NCBI RefSeq assembly: GCF_000968535.2
Contig: NC_016112.1
Location: 1-64,000, forward strand
Source: Methylotuvimicrobium alcaliphilum 20Z
Lineage (GTDB): Bacteria; Pseudomonadota; Gammaproteobacteria; Methylococcales; Methylomonadaceae
Length of the DNA stretch: 64,000 bases
Direction: 5' to 3'
Within the stretch, counting starts at the first letter, position 1. The number at the start of each line of letters is the position of its first letter. Position numbers and translations under genes: made by a program. The notes under the pieces are model-generated. The model saw only the letters and a list, made by a program, of their open reading frames with translations. It did not search any database and was not told the origin of the DNA. Positions 36,233 to 44,611 of the stretch are shown here, in pieces.

Positions 36233-37774
36233 TTATCGAATGACATAGTCGAGTGCGGCTTTAACCGAATTGGCCGCTATTCTGGATTCGTCGAATTGAC
36301 CGTCGTTGGTGAAATACAATGCTTCGGCCGGAATCGGATTTTTAGAGGCTATAGCCCTGAGTTTATCGGTGCCGGTCGGGCCCGAGACATCGATAGTGAA
36401 ATCAGCGCCGGGTGAGGGGATGCTGTAGGTTTTTCCCGGTAAGCAATAATTATCGGGTTGATAGATATTCGGGAAAACCGTGTCGATCTTGCCTTCCGAA
36501 TTGATCAGAACGATGCGGACGTACATCGGTTCGCTGACCGTGAAATCGATTTGCATCGGTTCGCCGATACGGTATTCGGATTTGTTGGTTCTAAGCGATA
36601 ACGAGCCGGGAGTAGGCGAAGCGTCGATAAAAGTTTGCGGAGCCGGGGCGGGCGCCGGCGGGCTATAAGTCATCGGCTCATGAGCGGCATAATGGAAGCT
36701 TCCCTGTCCTTTCAGATTTTTTCGCAGTTGCCGGGTGGCATGATTCAAAGGAACGTTTTCATACAAGGCAAGATAAAGCTCTTGATTCAAATCGGTTCCC
36801 GGTAGGTTGTGTTTTTGAACAAAATTTTGTAATGCACTTTGAGTCGCGCCGTCCATCTGACCGGTAGGTTGCACGCTGAAGCCATGCAGATAGAGTAATT
36901 CCTGAACCTTGGCTATTTGTTCCGAACGGGTAAACGAATAATAATCGGCTAGGACTTGATCTATCACGACATCGTCGGGTTCGACGCCGGGTATCAAACG
37001 CCAATAGGGTAATTTTTGATAGCGTCCGATCAATTGAATCATATTCAATTGAACCAGCAAACGGACGGCCGCGTGCCTGCCTTGTACTTTTTTGATTTCG
37101 CCTTTTGCGCCGAACGTGACGCTTTTGATCGTAAAACCGATGCTGTCCTCTTTGGTCGCCTTATGTAGTTTGATGCCGTTGATCGCCTGTATTCTGGGAA
37201 TGCCGGTAAACGTTTTGAAATCGATCATATTGAAATCCAACGTGACGCTGGCCAGTGAGGACTTATTTTGATCGGTAAAATTGAGCCCGTATTCCTTCAC
37301 CTCGATATCGACATCGAAGGAGTCGCCTTGGGTCACGAGGCCGCGGTCGAATTCGGTAATACCTCCCGACAAAATAACCTGGGGCAGGATCTTGTCTTCA
37401 TAGCCGCTATAACCGGTTTGTGCGGTATTGAGCATGAATTCGGGTTCGTAAGGTATGTAAAGTACGTTTCCGCCAATTCCGTTCAAGGTACTCTTGACCA
37501 TTTCAGTGATGTCACGCGGAATTTCACCGCTCGTTGCTACTGAAGTCCCGGTATTGTCGAACACTTCTTTGGCCATGATTTTGACGGGCTCGTTGCTGTA
37601 AATTTCGGTCATCAAGCCCAATTTATTGATTGCGCGTTGATAAATCGTGGTCTTGGCTTCAGGCAGTGTTTCATTGAGCCCAATATCGGCACTCTGCGGA
37701 TTTAAACCGCAGCCGACGAGCAAGAGCGGCAAGCCAATGATTCGAAAACCGCTAGTGAGTTTATAGTTGTTCAT
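36233..37774 (-). CDS. CsgG-like lipoprotein with peptidoglycan-binding and DUF4384 domains
   Basis: The 513-residue product has a lipoprotein signal (LLLVGC, lipid site Cys22). Residues about 60-280 resemble CsgG/HfaB curli-type secretion lipoproteins (VILSGGITEFDRGL, SVTLDFNMIDFKTFTGI, GRHAAVRLLVQLNMIQLIGRY). A PG_binding_1 domain follows at about 300-345 (VQELLYLHGFSVQPTGQMDGATQSALQNFV), then a Pro/Ala linker and a C-terminal DUF4384 domain (about 400-490: YRIGEPMQIDFTVSEPMYV, QPDNYCLPGKTYSIP). CsgG forms the outer-membrane pore for curlin; the added wall-binding domain could fix such a pore to peptidoglycan. The CsgG assignment is by pattern, not alignment. The DUF4384 part is closely similar to the tail of the kinase at 55044. 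Confidence 0.7.
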   Translation of the reverse strand: MNNYKLTSGFRIIGLPLLLVGCGLNPQSADIGLNETLPEAKTTIYQRAINKLGLMTEIYSNEPVKIMAKEVFDNTGTSVATSGEIPRDITEMVKSTLNGIGGNVLYIPYEPEFMLNTAQTGYSGYEDKILPQVILSGGITEFDRGLVTQGDSFDVDIEVKEYGLNFTDQNKSSLASVTLDFNMIDFKTFTGIPRIQAINGIKLHKATKEDSIGFTIKSVTFGAKGEIKKVQGRHAAVRLLVQLNMIQLIGRYQKLPYWRLIPGVEPDDVVIDQVLADYYSFTRSEQIAKVQELLYLHGFSVQPTGQMDGATQSALQNFVQKHNLPGTDLNQELYLALYENVPLNHATRQLRKNLKGQGSFHYAAHEPMTYSPPAPAPAPQTFIDASPTPGSLSLRTNKSEYRIGEPMQIDFTVSEPMYVRIVLINSEGKIDTVFPNIYQPDNYCLPGKTYSIPSPGADFTIDVSGPTGTDKLRAIASKNPIPAEALYFTNDGQFDESRIAANSVKAALDYVIR

Positions 37775-37812
37775 AACACGACCTCGTTTCTAAAAATTTG
37801 GCATCCGGACGC

Positions 37813-38124
37813 TTATCGTCTTCGCTCGATGCAGACCGAATTGGCGCGTCTATTATCTGAAAGATTAATAATGGTGGCATTTTGCAAATTAGCGCCAGGA
37901 CCGAAGGTTTGATTGCCTGCTCCGCCGCAACCGGAATTTTGATCGGTATTGCGTCGCGCTTTTGCCAAAGCATTGCGTTTTATAAAATCGATATTGGGAT
38001 TGAGCTGTATGTTATCGTTGATGGGTTCATCGATGCCGATACCGTCGTCTAAATCGTTGGCTAGAAGCGGCGTTACGGGCAAGCCGATGAAGAGTAACAA
38101 AGTACACAATCGAATAAATGACAT
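37813..38124 (-). CDS. Small secreted protein upstream of the CsgG-like gene
   Basis: The 103-residue product has a signal peptide (about 1-22, LCTLLLFIGLPVTPLLAN), an acidic mature N terminus (DLDDGIGIDEPINDNIQ) and a C-terminal part rich in Gly/Asn with two Cys (GCGGAGNQTFGPGANLQNATIINLSDNRRANSVCI). The end recalls the beta-turn style of the neighbouring repeat proteins. A GAGGAAG ribosome site lies before the ATG. The family is not recognised. Confidence 0.6.
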   Translation of the reverse strand: MSFIRLCTLLLFIGLPVTPLLANDLDDGIGIDEPINDNIQLNPNIDFIKRNALAKARRNTDQNSGCGGAGNQTFGPGANLQNATIINLSDNRRANSVCIERRR

Positions 38125-38144
38125 AGCCGTCTTCCTCGTAATGA

Positions 38145-38182
38145 GGGAAACCGGACGGATAGAATAATCGGACCGGTTTCCC
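38145..38182. promoter_or_regulatory. Hairpin between repeat-protein gene and downstream cluster
   Basis: Arms GGGAAACCGG (38145-38154) and CCGGTTTCCC (38173-38182) are perfect complements with an 18-base loop. No T-tract follows on the minus strand. The site lies between the abundant-type repeat gene (38197) and the 38124-37813 gene. It may reduce read-through or stabilise the upstream message, so that the small repeat protein is made in excess over the export genes. Confidence 0.55.
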
Positions 38183-38196
38183 GTAAGGGTTAAGGT

Positions 38197-38493
38197 TTAC
38201 TTGATATCGATAGAACCGGTGTTGGCCGAGCTATCTCTGCCGATTGCCTGAGTATTGGTCAGAGTATTTTTCGATGCGTTGATTACTGTGGATTTTTCGA
38301 CCTTAGAACCTTCGACGCTGATCGATCCGGTATTGGCTGAAGAATTGCGGCCGATAGCTTGGGTATTGGTCAGCGTGTTTTTAGACGCATTGATCAACGT
38401 GGATTTTTCGATTTTCGAACCTTCGGCGAATGCGGAAGATGAAACGGCGGCAGTCAAAGCCAATGCAAGCAGTGAAGTCGATAATGTTTTCAT
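38197..38493 (-). CDS. Secreted two-repeat protein (curlin-like), paralogue 1
   Basis: The 98-residue product has a signal peptide ending SSAFA at about residue 23, then two 37-residue repeats that differ in only a few positions: EGSKIEKSTLINASKNTL, TNTQAIGRNSSANTGSI and then EGSKVEKSTVINASK and so on. Regular Ser/Asn/Thr/Gln/Gly residues alternating with aliphatic residues suggest a stacked beta-solenoid or curlin-type amyloid. No Cys is present. An AGGAGA ribosome site precedes the ATG. Two GTGA-N5-TCAC palindromes lie at 64 and 86 bases upstream. Amyloid formation is inference from composition and from the CsgG-like gene downstream. Confidence 0.75.
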   Translation of the reverse strand: MKTLSTSLLALALTAAVSSSAFAEGSKIEKSTLINASKNTLTNTQAIGRNSSANTGSISVEGSKVEKSTVINASKNTLTNTQAIGRDSSANTGSIDIK

Positions 38494-38556
38494 GTGGTTT
38501 CTCCTGGGTGGTTTTAAAGTTCGAGGTCAGTGTAACCGGGCCTCGGGTTTATCGGC

Positions 38557-38591
38557 GTGAAGCAATCACGGAATAAATGTGATCTATTCAC
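38557..38591. promoter_or_regulatory. Paired 13-bp operator before paralogue 1
   Basis: GTGAAGCAATCAC (38557-38569) and GTGATCTATTCAC (38579-38591) are both perfect GTGA-N5-TCAC palindromes with starts 22 bases apart. The same paired arrangement is found before the other three paralogues. Confidence 0.75.
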
Positions 38592-38609
38592 ATCCGAAGC
38601 TTGAATTCG

Positions 38610-38906
38610 TTACTTGATATCGACCGAACCGGTGTTGGCCGAGCTGTCTCTGCCGATCGCCTGAGTATTGGCCAGTGTATTTTTCGATGCATTGATCACA
38701 GTCGATTTTTCGACCTTAGAACCTTCGATACTGATTGAACCGGTATTGGCCGAAGAATTGCGGCCGATGGCTTGGGTATTGGTCAAGGTATTTTTAGACG
38801 CATTGATCAACGTGGATTTTTCGATTTTCGAACCTTCGGCGAATGCGGAAGACGAAGCGGCGGCAGTCAAAGCCAATGCAAGCAGTGAAATAGATAATGT
38901 TTTCAT
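38610..38906 (-). CDS. Secreted two-repeat protein (curlin-like), paralogue 2
   Basis: The 98-residue product is almost identical to paralogue 1: a signal peptide MKTLSISLLALALTAAASSS, then the same two 37-residue repeats (one reads NTLANTQAIGRDSSANTGSVDI). Start 38906 is used because it restores the signal peptide and follows an AGGAGA-type site; the frame is open further upstream without meaning. The duplication includes the upstream region and its operator pair. It heads the minus-strand envelope cluster. Confidence 0.75.
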   Translation of the reverse strand: MKTLSISLLALALTAAASSSAFAEGSKIEKSTLINASKNTLTNTQAIGRNSSANTGSISIEGSKVEKSTVINASKNTLANTQAIGRDSSANTGSVDIK

Positions 38907-38968
38907 GGGGTTTCTCCGAGTGGTTTTAAAGTTCGAGGTCAGTGTAACCATCCCTGAGAAATTACGAT

Positions 38969-39003
38969 GTGAAGCATGCACATTCGATTTGTGATTTAGT
39001 GAC
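38969..39003. promoter_or_regulatory. Paired 13-bp operator before paralogue 2
   Basis: GTGAAGCATGCAC (38969-38981) and GTGATTTAGTGAC (38991-39003) each match GTGA-N5-TCAC with one mismatch, 22 bases apart, the first 63 bases before the start. This mirrors the site before paralogue 1. Confidence 0.65.
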
Positions 39004-39076
39004 CAGCGGGAAATTGCCGGCAATCTCTCTTCTTTTTCCGTCTGGATACGGTACTGCCATTAAGTTAACGGAAACC

Positions 39077-39400
39077 CGTCATTCCGCCATGGACTGGCGG
39101 AATCCAGTGCCATGGATGGCAAGCTTTTGAGGCGCATAGAGCCTTAATGCAAGCGTTACTTATTTTTGTGACGTCTCATTACTGGTACAAAGACAGTATG
39201 ACGTGTCGAGTTAAAAAATAAGGATGGCCACGATGATTTTCTCCCCCTTTGAAAAAGGGGGATTTATTTAAATAATCTCCCCTAACCCCTCGGCAACTGC
39301 TGAGTGACAAGGATGTCAAGAATGCAGAAAATGCAGGAGCTTTTTTCTGCCCAGCGTCGCCTAAAGCGCCTCCCTGTTGGTGCCCTACCTCCTGCATCCA
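39077..39400. repeat. Mixed short repeats between envelope cluster and second caspase gene
   Basis: 39077-39120 is a family E palindrome (CATTCCGCCATGG, then TGGCGGAATCC). 39241-39265 holds CCCCCTTTGAAAAAGGGGG, a small hairpin. 39285-39390 carries CGGCAACTGCTGAGTGACAA, AATGCAGAAAATGCAGGAGC and CGTCGCCTAAAGCGCC, pieces that reappear nested in the repeats at 21896 and 57400. Confidence 0.65.
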
Positions 39401-39549
39401 TTCAGTCGTCTTTTTCAAAGAGGGGGACTAAATATTTACGTATGGCCTTAAGAATAAAAAGAGAAGTATTAAAACCATCAAATTGCATGCAACAATAATT
39501 GAGCGGGTTTGTCAAGAATAGGCGTCATTTTTGTTGTTGTCACGATTTA

Positions 39550-39794
39550 TTACTGTGAAAGTTCGTAGATTTGGACACTTTATCTAATTTTTCGATATAC
39601 AAAACTCTGTTCTGGCAATACCGGTTCCAGAGAGGGGGCGGTTGCTCGATCGACAGGCGTCGGCGGCAGGGAGCCGCCGTCGAGCCTACATGGACGTATT
39701 CACGGCGTCCTGTCGGGCGAGTGACCGCACCCTCCGCCACCAGAGAACTTTCATTTGCCGGGGCGATGGCTAGGCCTTCATGAACGTTACGGTA
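39550..39794. repeat. Dispersed palindromic repeat, family A copy 3
   Basis: A full copy with GTGAAAGTTCGTAGA at the left and ATGAACGTTA at the right. The right end touches the stop of the caspase-like gene at 39787. The hairpin arms GGGCGGTTGCTCG and CGAGTGACCGCACCC are well kept, and the minus-strand core AGGACGCCGTGAATACGTCC is perfect here. Confidence 0.85.
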
Positions 39795-41088
39795 TAAACA
39801 AAAAGTTGCCGGTAAACGACGATTCCATCCAGGGTATTTGCTGGCCGCCGGTTTCTTGATTGACGCCTTGCAAGACGCGTTTGAAAACTTCTTCTATCGT
39901 GAGTCCGGGGACTTGCATAGTGTTGAGCAAATGCTTGGTGTAGATTCCGTTGTCGTCTTCGCCGTCGGCGGCAACCGAACCGGGACTGGTCGCAAAGCCG
40001 ATAATGGTGCCTTTCGGACCGTCGATTTTGGCGAGGCCCCGGCCGGCACTCCGGAAACTGCGCGGCAACGGATTGTCCCGGCAGGCATCCAAAATCAGGA
40101 TTTGTAAATTATCTTCGCCTTCCATGGCGCCCAATACTTGTCCGATATTGACCGCTTTATAACGGACATCGGACTGCCTTTTAATGACCGCATCGGTAGG
40201 AATCAAGTAATTCGATCCGTCGACCTGGACGCCGTGCCCGGCGAAATAGAATAAACCGACTAATTTACCCGCACTCATTAGCCGGCCGAATTTATCGATC
40301 GCCGCTTCCATTTGTTCCTGATTACCATCGAGCAATAACGTGACTTCAAACCCTAAACGGCTCAGGGAGTCGGCCATGGCTTTGGCATCGTTGACCGGGT
40401 TCTTTAACGGGCTGAAGGCATATTCGCTATTACCGATGACTAAAGCGGCTCGGCGCAGCGGTATCGTGCCGATAGCATCAATGGCGGCGTTCGACATGGG
40501 TTGCACTGTGGGCGATGACGCCGACAATTGTTGGGTGCCGGGGGGCAGGGTGATCATTGCGGGATTTGGTGATGCGATTGCAGGATTAGAATCGGCAAAG
40601 GCAATTTCGACATCGACATAACCTTCGTTGTCGTGGTTGCCGTTGATTACGTCGTTAGTTCTGAACATTAAGGGGCCGTTTTCGGATGCCGTAAACGTGA
40701 CGTCCGAACCGACTACGAAAGGCTTTCCCTGTTCGCCGATTTTGGCGATTAGAGTCGAATGACTGTAACCATCGATAATCGGAGGGAATAGCGGCGAATT
40801 ATCGCACCACGCCTTGTATAAACCGATGCCGTCGGGGCCGGTAAAATTGCAGGTCGGATAAGTCCGCCATTGTCCTTTGGCAGAAACCCGATAATTCTGT
40901 CCGGCGGAAACCTTGACGCCGCTATTTCGCCATTCCTCAACCGCTGCCGATACGCGGGTTTGGGTACTTGTTCCTGAAGCGAGGGGGCGGGTCGTTATGT
41001 TGTTGTCGGTATAGTGACGTTTCGGCGCGCATGCCGATAACGATAAGAACGACGCAATGACGATTGAGTTATAAATAATATTTTTCAT
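39787..41088 (-). CDS. Caspase-like (peptidase C14) lipoprotein with beta-sandwich domain
   Basis: The 433-residue product has a lipoprotein signal (FLSLSAC, Cys20). A beta-sandwich domain (about 45-165: VKVSAGQNYRVSAKGQWRT, ENGPLMFRTND, EGYVDVEI) resembles the PA-IL/LecA-like carbohydrate-binding fold. A Pro/Ser linker leads to a caspase p20 domain (about 210-430) with His285 in FYFAGHGVQ and Cys336 in ILILDACRDNP. It differs from the 29261 caspase in domain make-up but shares the lipid anchor and catalytic dyad. It should act in the periplasm or on the outer membrane; the substrate is unknown. Confidence 0.85.
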   Translation of the reverse strand: MKNIIYNSIVIASFLSLSACAPKRHYTDNNITTRPLASGTSTQTRVSAAVEEWRNSGVKVSAGQNYRVSAKGQWRTYPTCNFTGPDGIGLYKAWCDNSPLFPPIIDGYSHSTLIAKIGEQGKPFVVGSDVTFTASENGPLMFRTNDVINGNHDNEGYVDVEIAFADSNPAIASPNPAMITLPPGTQQLSASSPTVQPMSNAAIDAIGTIPLRRAALVIGNSEYAFSPLKNPVNDAKAMADSLSRLGFEVTLLLDGNQEQMEAAIDKFGRLMSAGKLVGLFYFAGHGVQVDGSNYLIPTDAVIKRQSDVRYKAVNIGQVLGAMEGEDNLQILILDACRDNPLPRSFRSAGRGLAKIDGPKGTIIGFATSPGSVAADGEDDNGIYTKHLLNTMQVPGLTIEEVFKRVLQGVNQETGGQQIPWMESSFTGNFLFIP

Positions 41089-41388
41089 AGTGTTACGTTA
41101 TCAAGGTCGACTAGAAAAAGCTCATGTTCTTACAGGATTATAGCGGCGATTTTTATTTATGGTTCATGGGGTCATTTGAAAGGCCGCTTGACTTCAAGTG
41201 ATAAATTCATGATGCGTTGTAAGTTTGCCGAAACAAGTTCGGATGACAAATTGTAATGACGCGATAGGCAAATCGACCGTGTTTATTACCCGAATACCCG
41301 GTGAATACCGCACAGAGTTCCTAAGTTAAACCACATACGATGGAGTTGCGCAAAATCGTAATTAAATCATTAACTTAGGGTGTGTGCC
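41089..41388. other. Gene-free divergent region between caspase and unknown exported gene
   Basis: This 300-base stretch must hold the promoters of both divergent genes. A single GTGA-N5-TCAC-like site with one mismatch (GTGATAAATTCAT) is at 41198-41210, without a partner 22 bases away. No other repeat or hairpin stands out. Confidence 0.5.
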
Positions 41389-43785
41389 ATGAAAACAAGA
41401 AAAAAACCGATGGTAAAGCTATTTATGACCGCTTTACTGCAAATTCCGTTGATGTCGACCGCGTTCGGTGCGGAAGGCGTCAGTTGCGATGCTTATCGTT
41501 GTTCGATCTCGATACATGAAAGTTTGGCGATCGAGTCCGGCGTTGCCGATTTTTACGGAGACGGCGACCGCTATGAAATGATCGGCGATCTGACAGTCAA
41601 AACCCCGGCCGGCAATGTGCCGTTACTGGATGCGCAGTTGTATTTTTCCAGAAACACCGACAATACCGATATCGGTTTCGAAGTCTACGGTGTTGCCGAG
41701 GCGCCCTTTCCGTCGGTACCTCTGTTGGCTGGTGCGAGCTTTACCGCCAAACCATTGGCTGCAGTCGGGCTGGCCGGCAGAAAAATGTTGAAATCGCTGC
41801 TTGAATCGGACGGTTACACCTTGCCGTTAGCGGAAAACCCGAAAGATCCGGAAAGCGATCCTAACGATATCAAGCAGCCTGCTTATTTGTTTTTTCATTT
41901 CCAAAGCGGATTGGCGTTCGATATGCCGCTCGATGCATTATTGGGAATGAATCAGGAGGGCGATAATCCGTTCAATTTTTCGGTGCCCGGCGATAAAAGC
42001 GTGACCTTTATTCTCGACCTCGAAGAGCCTTATTTTTTCATTTCGCAAAATGCACGCGAATTAGTTGTGGAAAAAGCGGAAGCCGCAATCGATTTGGCTA
42101 AGCAGGCCAACGAAGAAAGGAAAAAGGAACGGGAGCAGCAAAACGGCGGGGGTACTAAAGAAAACAACGATGCAGTCAAAGACGCCGCCTCCGAAACCGC
42201 CAAATCGGTTTTACCCGATTTAGGCGATCTGGCCTTTTCGTTCGAGGGCGGTATTCCGTTCAGACCGGAAACGATTTGGGGCATACCGGAAGGCGCGGGC
42301 GAATTCAAAGGACATCTTTATATCGAAACCGAATTACCGCTCTATAAATTCGTCAAACTCAACGGCGAAATCGTCACGTATATCGGCAAAGAAGGATATA
42401 TGCAAGGCGGTAACGGTAAAGTCGAGGTTTCGTTTGATCTGATTCCGAATTTCCTGAACTTTTCGTTTCCGCTAGGCAATGCCACTGCAGGCGTTACGAT
42501 AACCAAAGACGAACAGGCCACCTATTTCAGCGGCATCAACGATCCGAATTATTCGTTTCTACCGTCTTTCGTACCGTTCACTCCGGCCAACAAAACACTG
42601 GTTTCGGGTTATATCAGCAGCGCCAATCCAGTGCTGACGCAATTGCGGGCCAAGGGCCAGTTCGGCTACGATACCGCCGGACTGAGCAAACTGGTCGGCG
42701 TCAATCTGAATAATCTAGCGGTCAACAGCGCCGATTTGACGGTAACGGTCGAGGGTATCCGGTTGAGGGGACGGACATCTTCAAGCATCCATCCATCAAT
42801 ACAATTGGGCGGTTCGGTCGATGTCGACATTTTCTTTCCGTTTACCCGTCCCGAATTGAGCTATGTCCGGATGTCGGGACAAATGCAGGTTGCAGGCGTC
42901 GGATTGTCGCCGGTTGCTTTGGATATCAGCGCCAAAGGCTTTTTTATCAACGGAAAATTCGTCACGCCGCTGAGCGAGATCGGCATGGGCGGTCAAATTA
43001 CCAACCAGGGGCCTTTATTGACCGGTAATGCAGGTATCTATTTACCGATTGGCGATATTACCGCCGCGTTGAACAAAGCGAGGGAAAGCGTTCTTAAGGC
43101 CGAGCAAAAAGTCCAAGAAGCCGGATATTTAGTCGATCAAGCGCGGAAACAAGTTCAGGCCGATCGGGAACGCGATGCGGCCAATCTGGAAAAAGCCCGG
43201 GCCGATGTCGCCAGTGCGCAAAACGGCGTTAATAAATTGCAATCGCAGATCGATTATCAAAACGGTTTGATCAAAAAATACAACGGCGAAATTGCAGCCA
43301 AATACCGATGGTATCAAAATCGGCCGTGGTACGAAAAACCGGCCGCTTGGATCGCCTATACCGGGTATCGTACTTATAAATTGGGTCAGATCGGGGTTGC
43401 CAAAACGGCGATTGCCGGACTGAATATTGCTATGGCGGCCGCCAAAGGGGTATTGTGGACTGCCGAACAGGTTCTGTACGGTATTCAACAAGGCATCTCG
43501 ACACTGCCGATCGATTTGGATCCGCGCGTTTCCGGATTGATTATCAGCTTGGAAAGCGCTAAAGCCGCTTTGAAACTTGCGCAATTAGCCCTACCCGATT
43601 TACCGGTGATCGATCTCGATGTCGGCGGTAAAATCGATCTGACACTCGATATCAAAGGAATTAACGGTAATCTCAGCGCTCAAATGAACGGGAAATCGCT
43701 TGCCGACGGTAAAGTGGCTTTCGATCCGATACCTAAAGCCTGTGTGGTTATCAGTAAACTCGGCGAATTCTGTACGCCTTTCTGA
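41389..43785 (+). CDS. Large exported protein of unknown family
   Basis: The 798-residue product starts MKTRKKPMVKLFMTALLQIPLMSTAFGAEG, a signal peptide. The first half is beta-rich with an early Cys pair (SCDAYRCSISIHES) and an acidic linker (about 215-270, rich in Lys/Glu). Segments near 300-550 (FKGHLYIETELPLYKFVKLNG, FEGGIPFRPETIWGIPEGAG) suggest repeated amphipathic strands. A coiled coil of about 70 residues (ALNKARESVLKAEQKVQEAG..) lies at about 565-635. A C-terminal pair of Cys (ACVVISKLGEFCTPF) ends the protein. I do not recognise a family. ATG 41389 is chosen over a GTG nine bases upstream. Confidence 0.7.
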   Translation: MKTRKKPMVKLFMTALLQIPLMSTAFGAEGVSCDAYRCSISIHESLAIESGVADFYGDGDRYEMIGDLTVKTPAGNVPLLDAQLYFSRNTDNTDIGFEVYGVAEAPFPSVPLLAGASFTAKPLAAVGLAGRKMLKSLLESDGYTLPLAENPKDPESDPNDIKQPAYLFFHFQSGLAFDMPLDALLGMNQEGDNPFNFSVPGDKSVTFILDLEEPYFFISQNARELVVEKAEAAIDLAKQANEERKKEREQQNGGGTKENNDAVKDAASETAKSVLPDLGDLAFSFEGGIPFRPETIWGIPEGAGEFKGHLYIETELPLYKFVKLNGEIVTYIGKEGYMQGGNGKVEVSFDLIPNFLNFSFPLGNATAGVTITKDEQATYFSGINDPNYSFLPSFVPFTPANKTLVSGYISSANPVLTQLRAKGQFGYDTAGLSKLVGVNLNNLAVNSADLTVTVEGIRLRGRTSSSIHPSIQLGGSVDVDIFFPFTRPELSYVRMSGQMQVAGVGLSPVALDISAKGFFINGKFVTPLSEIGMGGQITNQGPLLTGNAGIYLPIGDITAALNKARESVLKAEQKVQEAGYLVDQARKQVQADRERDAANLEKARADVASAQNGVNKLQSQIDYQNGLIKKYNGEIAAKYRWYQNRPWYEKPAAWIAYTGYRTYKLGQIGVAKTAIAGLNIAMAAAKGVLWTAEQVLYGIQQGISTLPIDLDPRVSGLIISLESAKAALKLAQLALPDLPVIDLDVGGKIDLTLDIKGINGNLSAQMNGKSLADGKVAFDPIPKACVVISKLGEFCTPF

Positions 43786-43814
43786 CAAAAAAGCATTGCT
43801 CGTGCTTGATAATT

Positions 43815-43846
43815 AGCCCTGCTCACGGATGTGGCGGGGCTTTTTT
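43815..43846 (+). terminator. Rho-independent terminator
   Basis: Arms AGCCCTGC (43815-43822) and GCGGGGCT (43834-43841) form a GC-rich stem with an 11-base loop followed by a run of six T. It lies 29 bases after the stop of the large exported protein. Confidence 0.8.
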
Positions 43847-44168
43847 ATGGCTCTGTATGTGGTAAAAGTTGAAAACTCCCACCAGTACCAGAAACAGTTA
43901 ACAAATCAATGTGAATTGTAGGGTACGCTACGCGTACCAAATGTTGGCGCAAGGCAACAGATGAAGGCACATTAAGCAGCGGGTGGGTTTCCTGCGGTAC
44001 GAACAGCGTACCCTTATGTTTCGACATTGGCATAGTATTATTTTCAACTATTAATGCGAACATGGTTTTTTTATTCGCTCTTTGCAGTATGGCCCGGCGC
44101 AAGGAAGTCCAAAAATCGAGAGGGAAGGGAAGCGCGCAGCTTAGCCAAGCTTGCGTCCGAATTGAATG

Positions 44169-44381
44169 TTAAGAACCGGCGATCTCAATGGGCAATCGAG
44201 CCGGCAACTCAGCGACCGACGGAATGATCAAATCCGGCATCACGCGGCTGGCGTTCGCATAGGCTTTGCGGTATTTGCCGGTCTTCACCAGAATACCGAT
44301 TAGGCCGGTATTTTGACCGCCGCCGATGTCGGAATCGATGTCGTCGCCGACGATCGTCGCACGCTGACCGCTGGCGTATTC
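44169..44381 (-). pseudogene. C-terminal fragment of a HAD-IIA sugar/pyridoxal phosphatase-like gene
   Basis: The minus-strand frame reads ATIVGDDIDSDIGGGQNTGL, then IGILVKTGKYRK and a VAELPARL end. This is the C-terminal motif III region of NagD/HAD-IIA phosphatases, with the Mg-binding GDD. The N-terminal two-thirds is missing: upstream of residue YASGQR the frame runs into a half copy of family C repeat (44382-44479). The repeat boundary is therefore the deletion breakpoint. No start codon of its own is likely. Confidence 0.7.
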
Positions 44382-44479
44382 GAGCTGCCGCCAAGCCCCC
44401 ATGGATGGGTTTACGGCGTTCCTCGACAGGCATACCCCACACCCAAAATCGGCGAAACGGCTCAAACTGGGAATTGCTG
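44382..44479. repeat. Half copy of family C repeat
   Basis: Read on the minus strand it begins CAGCAATTCCCAGTTTGAGC, holds GGGTGTGGGGTATGCC and the core GAGGAACGCCGTAAACCCAT, and stops at GGCGGCAGCTC, exactly where the nested module starts in complete copies. The other half is absent, and a HAD gene fragment begins instead. Confidence 0.8.
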
Positions 44480-44611
44480 TGGTAACGTTTAACAAATCAA
44501 AACAGCCTACTGCTAACGCGTCGGTTGATTGAAGCGTTGAGTTTGGTAAGCAAGGTGGTGGTATCATTATGCAAACAACTTAATTGAGCAATTCGGAGTA
44601 TCATTCATATT

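Noticed and set aside
38578-38592. TGTGA..TCACA read as a classical CRP site
   Set aside because: The spacer is 5 bases, not the 6 required for the standard CRP dimer, and the same odd spacing is kept in all paired sites, so they are reported as a separate motif.
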